This document shows, one piece after another, positions 1-5,046 of a stretch of DNA of 5,743 nt. The notes under the pieces are model-generated. The model worked only from the letters and a program-made list of their open reading frames with translations, was not told the origin of the DNA and did no database searches. The stretch is from Gammaproteobacteria bacterium (GTDB taxonomy: Bacteria; Pseudomonadota; Gammaproteobacteria; Natronospirales; REEB76): positions 1-5,743 of the forward strand of contig DAHVFI010000215.1 of assembly GCA_027317045.1 (NCBI GenBank). Reading direction: 5' to 3'. Numbering within the stretch: the stretch's first letter is position 1; each line of letters opens with the position of its first letter. A program made the translations under genes and the position numbers.

Positions 1-123
1 GTCCAGTACCACGTTGCGGCCCTTGGGACCGAGCGTCACCTTGACGGCGTTCGCCAGGACGTTGACGCCCCGGAACATGCGCTGACGCGCATCGTCACCA
101 AATTTAACGTCTTTAGCAGCCAT
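1..123 (-). CDS. groEL: GroEL (Hsp60 chaperonin), N-terminal fragment cut by window edge
   Basis: This is the large chaperonin subunit, which forms the double-ring cytoplasmic folding chamber capped by GroES. Only the first 41 codons are in the window; the rest lies beyond position 1. The reverse-strand translation begins MAAKDVKFGDDARQRM and continues through VTLGPKGRNVVLD, the GroEL N-terminus that leads into the equatorial ATP-binding domain (the GPKGRN segment contacts nucleotide phosphate in the family). The ATG at 123-121 is supported by AGAGGAA (137-131 on the minus strand), 7 nt upstream. It lies 54 nt downstream of the groES stop with no visible promoter or terminator between, so it is the second gene of a groES-groEL operon under the CIRCE-controlled promoter. 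Identification is very secure. Whether the remainder is intact cannot be seen. Confidence 0.97.
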   Translation of the reverse strand, partial: MAAKDVKFGDDARQRMFRGVNVLANAVKVTLGPKGRNVVLD

Positions 124-177
124 TGCTGTATTCCTCTAAAAATATGGATGTCTGTAAATTCGGATGCCGGAAGCGAA

Positions 178-471
178 TCACTTGCCGCCTACGATGGCGA
201 TGATTTCATCTTCCTTTACGGCGACGTATTCCACGTCGTCAATCTTGAACTCCGAGCCGGAGTACTTGCCGATCAGGACTTTGTCGCCTACCTTGACGGT
301 AGGGGCAACGACCTGGCCGCTGTCCAGCGTGCGGCCCTTGCCGACGGCGATGACCTCACCCTTCATGGGCTTTTCTTTAGCGGTATCCGGGATGACAATG
401 CCGCCCGGGGTTTTGGTTTCCGATTCCAGGCGTTTGATGATCACCCGGTCGTGAAGTGGATGCAGCTTCAT
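178..471 (-). CDS. groES: GroES co-chaperonin (Hsp10)
   Basis: GroES is the heptameric lid that closes the GroEL chamber and triggers folding of the enclosed protein in the cytoplasm. The product is 97 residues, the normal family length. It begins MKLHPLHDRVIIKR and contains the mobile loop that docks on GroEL (about residues 16-32, including the hydrophobic G-G-I-V-I), then the VGKG segment and the C-terminal DDVEYVAVKEDEIIAIV beta strands. The ATG at 471-469 is preceded by GAGGAG (486-481 on the minus strand) with a 9-nt gap, a strong Shine-Dalgarno. It is the first gene of the groE operon. A leader of roughly 90 nt separates it from the predicted transcription start near 560. Control by HrcA through the CIRCE operator is expected. 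Nothing in the gene is unusual. Confidence 0.98.
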   Translation of the reverse strand: MKLHPLHDRVIIKRLESETKTPGGIVIPDTAKEKPMKGEVIAVGKGRTLDSGQVVAPTVKVGDKVLIGKYSGSEFKIDDVEYVAVKEDEIIAIVGGK

Positions 472-540
472 GTAAAGACTCTCCTCACGAAATGATTTCT
501 TGGGATTAAGGGTCTAAATAACGAAGCGCCCAAGAGTTTG

Positions 541-567
541 TTAGCACTCTAACGCGCTGAGTGCTAA
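541..567 (-). promoter_or_regulatory. CIRCE operator (HrcA binding site) for groES-groEL
   Basis: A perfect inverted repeat, TTAGCACTC (541-549), a 9-base spacer (550-558) and GAGTGCTAA (559-567), matches the CIRCE consensus with no mismatch. CIRCE is the known operator of the heat-shock repressor HrcA, whose folding depends on GroEL itself, giving feedback control of chaperonin level. It lies 69 nt upstream of groES, and its promoter-proximal arm touches the -10 hexamer, so the predicted transcription start falls inside it. A bound repressor would block RNA polymerase. The hrcA gene is not in this window. Confidence 0.96.
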
Positions 568-594
568 TAATAGTGGCGAATCCCGTAGAGTCAA
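567..594 (-). promoter_or_regulatory. Predicted sigma70-type promoter of groES-groEL
   Basis: Read on the minus strand, TTGACT (594-589, five of six matches to the -35 consensus) is followed after 16 bp by TATTAT (572-567, five of six matches to the -10 consensus). The start of transcription would be near 560, inside the CIRCE element, the usual geometry for HrcA-repressed groE operons. The -35 also contains CTTGA, shared with sigma32 promoters, but no convincing CCCCAT-type -10 follows, so a housekeeping promoter is preferred. Confidence 0.75.
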
Positions 595-631
595 GGGCTA
601 AGAACAACAAAATCGTCTTGAAAATGAATTT

Positions 632-958
632 ATGGATCAAAATCAACTTGTTACATTTAGTACCTGCCCTGACCGCGAGTCAGCGGAGGGCATCGCCACG
701 GCCCTGGTGGAAGAGCGTCTGGCCGCCTGTGTGAATCTGCTGCCCGGCCTTACCTCTATATATCGCTGGCAGGACAGCGTGCGGCGGGAACCTGAGTGTC
801 TGCTGCTTATCAAATCCACAGCCGCCCGCTTTGAGGCATTGTGCAGTCGTCTGCGGGCCCTGCACCCTTACGAAGTCCCGGAAATCATCGCCCTGCCCGT
901 CAGCCACGGCGATCCGGCCTATCTCCAATGGCTCACCGAAAACACCCAAGTCCCATGA
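632..958 (+). CDS. cutA: CutA1-family divalent-cation tolerance protein
   Basis: CutA is a small, very stable homotrimeric protein with a ferredoxin-like fold, linked in E. coli to tolerance of copper and other divalent cations; its molecular function is still unsettled. The 108-residue product has the usual length and signatures: the first strand leading to STCPD (Cys12), LVEERLAACVN (Cys33), the IYRW turn, and the hallmark HPYEVPEI at 78-85. No signal peptide is visible. The ATG at 632 is the only sensible in-frame start, but the upstream bases are A/T-rich with no clear Shine-Dalgarno. No convincing plus-strand promoter was identified between the CIRCE element and the gene. Its stop codon overlaps the dsbD start (ATGA at 955-958), so the two are very likely co-transcribed and coupled. 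In E. coli, too, cutA sits beside dsbD. Confidence 0.95.
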   Translation: MDQNQLVTFSTCPDRESAEGIATALVEERLAACVNLLPGLTSIYRWQDSVRREPECLLLIKSTAARFEALCSRLRALHPYEVPEIIALPVSHGDPAYLQWLTENTQVP

Positions 959-3189
959 AAAACCTCACCCTGTTCTTACTTGCGAGCTTGAGCTTGCTGC
1001 CGGCCTGGGTCCGCGCGGATAACCAACCGCTCCCGCCGGAGCAGGTGTATCGCCTGCAAGTGCAGCCCCAGAACGGGATGCTGATGGCCCACTGGGACAT
1101 CCTGCCCGGCTATTACCTCTATAAAAACAAATTCCAGTTCATCAGCCATAGCCCCGGCATCACGCTGGCCGCCCCGCATTTCCCTGCCGGCGAAATTCAC
1201 CGTGACCAATTCTTCGGCGCTCAGGAAATTTATCGTGAGGGAGTCACCGCCAGCGTCCCCTATAGCGGTTCTGGGCCGTTGCTGCTGGAGGTGGTGTATC
1301 AGGGTTGTGCTGACCTGGGGTTCTGCTATCCGCCCCAGAAAAAACAATTCAACCTGAGGCTCGCCGCCGCCGCGGTGCATCCACCGGATCTGGCGGCGCT
1401 GGTGACCGGCAACAACCCCGACAACAGTTTCCCGCCGCCTGATCAGGTGTTTCATTTTATGGCACAGGCAAAAGACGCCGGCAGCGTGGCGGTCAGCTGG
1501 CAAATTGCCGATGGTTATTATCTGTACCGGCAGAAATTCCATTTCAGCAGCAATGATCCCGGCATTGCCCTGGGTGCACCGGATTTCCCCCAGGGCGAAA
1601 TCGAGAACGATCAATACTTCGGCACCAGCGAAATCTACCGGCATGCGGTGGCTGCGCTGATTCCCGTGAGCCGCAGCGGCACGGCCAGCCAATTCATGCT
1701 CAGCGTCACTTACCAAGGTTGCGCCGACAAGGGCTTGTGCTATCCGCCCATCACCAAGACCGTCAATATAAATTTGGCCGCACCCGGAGTGGCCTCCATC
1801 CCGAATGCCAGCGGCACTCCGCAGATCAGCCCGCCAACAACGACGGCGCCGCCATCCCAGCAAAGCCGCCTGGCGGAGCTCATCCGCCACGGCAATCTCG
1901 CCTGGGTATTGCTGGTGTTCCTGGGGTTGGGGTTGGCGCTCACCTTCACGCCCTGCGTGCTGCCCATGATTCCGATCATCGCCGGACTGATCGCCGGCCA
2001 GCACCAGCAGCCCTCCACCGCTCGTGCTTTCTCCCTGTCGCTGGTGTATGTGCTGGCCATGGCGTTCACCTACACCGCAGCCGGCGTTGTGGTGGCGCTC
2101 ATCGGCGCCAACGTGCAGGCTTGGTTCCAGAATCCCTGGATTGTGAGCGTGTTCAGCCTGATATTCGTGTTGTTGGCCCTATCCATGTTCGGGTTATATG
2201 AACTGCAGATGCCGAGCGCCATCCAGACGCGGCTGGTGGGGTTCAGCAACGCTCAGAAAGGCGGTGCCTTTGTGGGCGTGGGTATCATGGGCGTGCTCTC
2301 GGCGCTCATCGTCGGCCCCTGCATCACCGCACCGCTGGTCGCCGCGCTGCTGGTCATCAGCCAGAGCGGCGATCCGGTGCGCGGCGGCCTCACCTTGTTT
2401 GCGCTCGGCATCGGCATGGGCATCCCGCTGCTCATCGTCGGCACCTCCGCCGGCAAACTGGTTCCCAAGGCCGGGCCCTGGATGCAGTCGGTTAAGTCCG
2501 TGCTCGGTGTGATCCTGCTGGGAGTCGCCATCTGGTTCCTGTCGCGCATCCTGCCGGGTCCGCTGACTCTGATGCTGTGGGCGGCGCTGGCGATAGTCTG
2601 TGGCATGTACCTGTTGCTATTGGATGTTCGCGCCAGCGGCTGGCGAAAACTGTGGAAGGCTGTAGGGGTGCTGGTGGGCGTGTACGGCATCATCATGCTG
2701 GTGGGCGCCGCCACCGGCGGCACCGATCCATTGCAGCCACTGGCACGTTTCAATGCCACGAACCTTGCGACACCGGTTGCCACCCGCCGCGCACGCAACC
2801 GGGGTCTGCAATTCACCCGCATCAAGACGCTGGCGGATTTGAATCAGGCGCTGGTCCGGGCGAGCCGTGCCCACCAGACTGCGATGCTGGATTTCTACGC
2901 GGACTGGTGTGTGTCCTGCAAGGAAATGGAACATACGGCTTTCATGGATCACGGCGTCAAAGCCGCACTGGCGAACACCGTGCTATTGCAAGCTGATGTA
3001 ACCGCCAACGATGCCGAGGATCAGGCGTTGCTCAAGCATTTCGGTATCTACGGCCCACCGAGCATCATGTTCTTCAATGCCGATGGCCGGGAACTCACTG
3101 CCGATCGCGTGGTCGGCTACATGGGTGCGCGTGAATTTGAGACGCGCATCCGGCAAACTTTCAGCGCCACCACCGGGGCAGTGAATTGA
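955..3189 (+). CDS. dsbD: DsbD thiol:disulfide interchange protein with a duplicated N-terminal alpha domain
   Basis: DsbD is an inner-membrane protein that passes electrons from cytoplasmic thioredoxin to periplasmic thiol proteins. The 744-residue product is much longer than E. coli DsbD (about 565). A signal peptide spans about 1-21 (cleavage after VRA). Two alpha domains follow, about 26-137 (Cys118, Cys124) and 160-275 (Cys256, Cys262), each with YQGCAD-x-G-x-CYPP. A Pro/Thr-rich linker (about 280-312) leads to the membrane beta domain with eight hydrophobic segments (about 316-600) and its redox pair, Cys334 in TPCVLPM and Cys456 in GPCITAP. The C-terminal thioredoxin-like gamma domain carries WCVSC (Cys652, Cys655). 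The ATG at 955 is chosen because it gives a clean signal peptide; in-frame codons reach upstream to 841 but would place cutA-overlapping sequence before it. No Shine-Dalgarno precedes the ATG, so translation probably depends on coupling to cutA. All expected cysteines are present and the reading frame is intact. Confidence 0.96.
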   Translation: MKNLTLFLLASLSLLPAWVRADNQPLPPEQVYRLQVQPQNGMLMAHWDILPGYYLYKNKFQFISHSPGITLAAPHFPAGEIHRDQFFGAQEIYREGVTASVPYSGSGPLLLEVVYQGCADLGFCYPPQKKQFNLRLAAAAVHPPDLAALVTGNNPDNSFPPPDQVFHFMAQAKDAGSVAVSWQIADGYYLYRQKFHFSSNDPGIALGAPDFPQGEIENDQYFGTSEIYRHAVAALIPVSRSGTASQFMLSVTYQGCADKGLCYPPITKTVNINLAAPGVASIPNASGTPQISPPTTTAPPSQQSRLAELIRHGNLAWVLLVFLGLGLALTFTPCVLPMIPIIAGLIAGQHQQPSTARAFSLSLVYVLAMAFTYTAAGVVVALIGANVQAWFQNPWIVSVFSLIFVLLALSMFGLYELQMPSAIQTRLVGFSNAQKGGAFVGVGIMGVLSALIVGPCITAPLVAALLVISQSGDPVRGGLTLFALGIGMGIPLLIVGTSAGKLVPKAGPWMQSVKSVLGVILLGVAIWFLSRILPGPLTLMLWAALAIVCGMYLLLLDVRASGWRKLWKAVGVLVGVYGIIMLVGAATGGTDPLQPLARFNATNLATPVATRRARNRGLQFTRIKTLADLNQALVRASRAHQTAMLDFYADWCVSCKEMEHTAFMDHGVKAALANTVLLQADVTANDAEDQALLKHFGIYGPPSIMFFNADGRELTADRVVGYMGAREFETRIRQTFSATTGAVN
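1030..1365 (+). repeat. DsbD alpha-domain copy 1 (protein-level tandem repeat)
   Basis: This codes for residues about 26-137 of DsbD. Landmarks in order are EQVY (29-32), GYYLY (52-56), PGI, GEI, the cap-loop motif DQFFG (84-88), EIYR, and YQGCAD with Cys118 and Cys124. The cap loop has Phe86 where E. coli nDsbD has Phe70. The repeat is clear in protein sequence but diverged in DNA, so it is an old duplication. Confidence 0.9.
1432..1779 (+). repeat. DsbD alpha-domain copy 2 (protein-level tandem repeat)
   Basis: This codes for residues about 160-275 of DsbD. It repeats the landmarks of copy 1 in the same order: DQVF (163-166), GYYLY (187-191), PGI, GEI, the cap-loop motif DQYFG (219-223), EIYR, and YQGCAD with Cys256 and Cys262. 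The register is shifted by 135 residues at GYYLY and by 138 at the cysteines, because of a three-residue insertion after EIYR. The cap-loop aromatic is Tyr221 rather than Phe. Confidence 0.9.
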
Positions 3190-3812
3190 AACACACACAG
3201 GCGACCGGACTTGTGATTGCCATTCTGATGGCCGCCGCCGCCGCGGGTTTCGGCGTATATCAATGGCTGCTACCCCCCCACACGGCCCCAGCCACCGCCG
3301 CTGCAACTTCAGCGCCGGATACCATACCAACCCTGTCCACCGGCCAGGCGCTGAACGTTGCCCTGGATGACCTGAGCGGAAACCAGCACACGCTCGCCGA
3401 CTGGCACGGCAAGGTGCTGCTGGTCAATTTCTGGGCCACCTGGTGTCCGCCCTGCCGCCAGGAGATCCCACTGTTGGTGAGACTGCAGGCCAAATACGCC
3501 GCCCAGGGACTGCAGGTCGTGGGAATCGCCACCGACGAGCAGAATGAAAAGGATGTGCGTACGTTCTTGCGGCGGATGGTGGTGAATTACCCGATCCTCA
3601 TGGGCGATAACCGGGTCCCCCAAATCATCAGCGCCTTGGGCGGCAACTTCATCGGCCTGCCTTATACCGTGGTGTTGGACCGCGGGGGCCGGGTATTCAA
3701 GATCCATTCCGGCGAACTCGAGCCGGCGGAGGCGGAAGGCCTGATACGCACGGCCCTTAGCCTAACCGTACCGACCCCCCCTGCGCCTGTGACGGTAACG
3801 CATGCGAATTAG
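3186..3812 (+). CDS. Membrane-anchored TlpA/ResA-like thioredoxin-fold protein
   Basis: This is a 208-residue periplasmic-facing thiol-disulfide oxidoreductase of the TlpA/ResA group. An uncleaved N-terminal anchor (about residues 9-28, very Ala-rich) precedes a Pro/Ala/Thr-rich stalk. The thioredoxin fold follows, with VLLVNFWATWCPPC (Trp86, Cys87, Pro88, Pro89, Cys90), the TlpA-type insert around VVGIATDEQ, and the cis-proline loop GLPYTVV (Pro159). TlpA/ResA proteins act as reductants, for example in cytochrome c or cytochrome oxidase maturation; which one applies here cannot be told. The TTG at 3186 is chosen because it gives the complete membrane anchor, lies 7 nt after GGGG (3175-3178), and overlaps the dsbD stop as TTGA. 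GTG at 3213 or ATG at 3228 would shorten the anchor. Co-translation with dsbD suggests that DsbD keeps this protein reduced (inference). Confidence 0.9.
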   Translation: MKHTQATGLVIAILMAAAAAGFGVYQWLLPPHTAPATAAATSAPDTIPTLSTGQALNVALDDLSGNQHTLADWHGKVLLVNFWATWCPPCRQEIPLLVRLQAKYAAQGLQVVGIATDEQNEKDVRTFLRRMVVNYPILMGDNRVPQIISALGGNFIGLPYTVVLDRGGRVFKIHSGELEPAEAEGLIRTALSLTVPTPPAPVTVTHAN

Positions 3813-3841
3813 CTGCTAACTGCGGTGATCTAACAGCTTTC
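3811..3841 (+). terminator. Weak hairpin at the end of the cutA-dsbD-TlpA operon
   Basis: AGCTGCTA (3811-3818) can pair with TAACAGCT (3831-3838) with one mismatch, across a 12-base loop. It overlaps the TlpA-like stop codon and runs into only a short T stretch (3838-3841). The position suits a terminator, but the T-run is short and the stem modest, so this is tentative. Confidence 0.3.
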
Positions 3842-3966
3842 TGTCGCACGACCATAGACAAATTTCCCCGCTTGCCCCAGAATCACCGGCCTCCAGTTCG
3901 TTCTTTAGCATAGTTCACGTACAGCCCTTCCACGGATAACCCTTAAAAAGACTTCAGGGATTGGGG

Positions 3967-3993
3967 CCTGGATAGACCTTGGTTTCCAGGTCT
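3967..3993. repeat. Overlapping inverted repeats forming two mutually exclusive hairpins
   Basis: AGACCT (3974-3979) pairs with AGGTCT (3988-3993), and the stem extends by GG/CC (3981-3982 with 3986-3987) around one bulged T and a three-base loop. Alternatively, CCTGGA (3967-3972) pairs with TCCAGG (3985-3990). The two share bases 3985-3990 and cannot form together. Two more T residues follow the first hairpin, too few for a convincing intrinsic terminator. Function is unknown. Confidence 0.4.
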
Positions 3994-4041
3994 TTCATCG
4001 TCGGTACACCCCGTTTCTCAGGCTGTTTGAAGCATAAAATT

Positions 4042-4071
4042 GTGATATCCTCATAAAACTTCGGCGATAAT
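4042..4071 (+). promoter_or_regulatory. Tentative promoter for aroQ-accB-accC
   Basis: GATAAT (4066-4071, five of six matches to the -10 consensus) is preceded after 18 bp by GTGATA (4042-4047, four of six matches to the -35 consensus). It sits in the AT-rich part of the intergenic region, just upstream of aroQ, and would give a leader of only about 15 nt. The -35 is weak, and other pairings in this stretch are possible. Confidence 0.35.
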
Positions 4072-4092
4072 CCGGATAAATGAGGCTATTAC

Positions 4093-4542
4093 GTGGCGAA
4101 CGTCCTGCTTTTAAATGGCCCTAATCTGAACCTGTTGGGTGAACGGGAACCCGAGTACTACGGCCATGACAGTCTCGCCAGCATCGAAAAACGCCTCTTG
4201 GGACAGGCCAAGGCCCTTGGGCACGTGCTTACCACTTACCAGAGTAATCACGAGGGTGCCCTCATTGACCGGCTCCAGCAAGCACACCGGGACGGCATTG
4301 GCTTCCTGCTGTTCAATCCCGGCGGTTACACCCACACCAGCGTGGCTCTGCGGGATGCTCTGGCCGCGGTAAGACTGCCGTTCATTGAAATCCACTTAAG
4401 TAATATCCACGCCCGCGAAGCCTTCCGCCAACGATCGCATTTTTCCGATCTGGCGGTGGGCACCATCAGCGGCCTCGGCCCCCAGGGTTATGAACTGGCC
4501 CTGCTGGCAGCTGACCGCTACCTCCAAACCCATCAAACCTGA
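4093..4542 (+). CDS. aroQ: Type II 3-dehydroquinate dehydratase
   Basis: AroQ catalyses the third shikimate-pathway step, dehydrating 3-dehydroquinate to 3-dehydroshikimate in the cytoplasm; the type II enzyme is a dodecamer unrelated to AroD. The 149-residue product has the standard length and all expected motifs: LLLNGPNLNLLG at 5-16, the flexible lid with Arg18 and catalytic Tyr23 (REPEYYG), NPGGYTHTS with Asn75 and His81, and EIHLSNIHARE with Glu99 and His101. The start is GTG at 4093. An in-frame stop at 4081-4083 rules out anything further upstream, and GAGG (4082-4085) lies 7 nt before it. It is followed after 24 bp by accB, so aroQ, accB and accC probably share one transcript, an arrangement known in pseudomonads and other gammaproteobacteria. 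Confidence 0.97.
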   Translation: MANVLLLNGPNLNLLGEREPEYYGHDSLASIEKRLLGQAKALGHVLTTYQSNHEGALIDRLQQAHRDGIGFLLFNPGGYTHTSVALRDALAAVRLPFIEIHLSNIHAREAFRQRSHFSDLAVGTISGLGPQGYELALLAADRYLQTHQT

Positions 4543-4566
4543 ACCGTCCCACTTCTGGGGTGCAGC

Positions 4567-5007
4567 ATGGATATACGCAAAGTCAAGAAACTCATTGAGC
4601 TGCTGGAGGAATCCGGCATCGCCGAGATTGAGATCACCGAGGGTGAGGAATCGGTGCGCATCAGCCGCTACGGCAACCATGCACCGGGGACCACCCAAGG
4701 CACGGCACCGCCAATGGTGGCGGCTCCTCCGGCGCCAACCGCCGCTCCCGCACCCGGTCAGGAAATTCCGGCCGGACACCAGGTCAAAGCGCCCATGGTG
4801 GGCACTTTCTATCGCTCCGCCTCACCCGGCGCCAAACCGTTTGTGGAGGTGGGCAGCGTGGTCAAGGAAGGCGACACCCTGTGCATCATCGAAGCCATGA
4901 AGATGATGAATCAAATCGAGGCGGACAAGGCCGGCACCGTCAAAGCGATCCTGGCCAACAACGGCGACCCGGTGGAATTCGGGCAGCCGCTCATCATCGT
5001 CGAGTAA
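4567..5007 (+). CDS. accB: Biotin carboxyl carrier protein of acetyl-CoA carboxylase (AccB/BCCP)
   Basis: AccB carries the biotin that is carboxylated by AccC and then delivers CO2 to acetyl-CoA at the AccA/AccD carboxyltransferase, the committed step of fatty-acid synthesis. The 146-residue product starts with the helical segment MDIRKVKKLIELLEESGI. A Pro/Ala-rich flexible linker follows at about 40-75, then the biotinyl domain with VKAPMVGTFYRS, the protruding thumb-like segment (SPGAKPF), and the biotin site EAMKM with Lys112, 34 residues from the C-terminus as in E. coli. The ATG at 4567 follows GGGGT (4556-4560) by 6 nt. The stop is 39 nt before accC. It is slightly shorter than E. coli AccB (156 residues), the difference probably lying in the linker. 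Confidence 0.98.
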   Translation: MDIRKVKKLIELLEESGIAEIEITEGEESVRISRYGNHAPGTTQGTAPPMVAAPPAPTAAPAPGQEIPAGHQVKAPMVGTFYRSASPGAKPFVEVGSVVKEGDTLCIIEAMKMMNQIEADKAGTVKAILANNGDPVEFGQPLIIVE

Positions 5008-5046
5008 GCCGCCATTTCCGCCAAGGCCACACCCCGGGCCCCCGCC

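Larger units (their letters stand above)
3813..4092. other. 280-bp intergenic region between the TlpA-like gene and aroQ
   Basis: No credible coding sequence, tRNA or insertion-sequence end is visible here on either strand. It holds the weak hairpin at its left end, a pair of overlapping inverted repeats at 3967-3993, and an A/T-rich stretch at about 4030-4092 that probably contains the aroQ-accB-accC promoter and the aroQ ribosome binding site. Its composition is AT-richer than the flanking genes. Confidence 0.7.

Noticed and set aside
148..495. Open frames on the plus strand opposite groES
   Set aside because: groES on the minus strand is full-length with a good ribosome site. The opposite frames have no motif and no ribosome site.
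565..594. Sigma32-type heat-shock promoter for groE
   Set aside because: CTTGA is present in the -35 region, but the sequence at the right distance is a poor match to the CCCCAT-type -10. The sigma70-type reading with CIRCE fits better.
624..626. Alternative ATG for cutA at 624
   Set aside because: It is 8 bases upstream of 632 and therefore out of frame with the CutA protein.
841..954. Longer upstream extension of the dsbD reading frame
   Set aside because: The extension lies inside cutA in another frame and would put a charged, Pro/Arg-rich stretch before the signal peptide. The ATG at 955 gives a normal signal peptide and an ATGA junction.
976..2004. A 342-codon open frame on the minus strand opposite dsbD
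   Set aside because: It is antisense to a clearly conserved gene. Its translation is rich in His, Arg and Gly with no recognisable motif, which is typical of a GC-rich shadow frame.
3813..4092. Possible small gene, tRNA or mobile-element remnant in the gap before aroQ
   Set aside because: There is no open frame with a plausible ribosome site, no cloverleaf-like pattern, and no terminal inverted repeats or target duplication.
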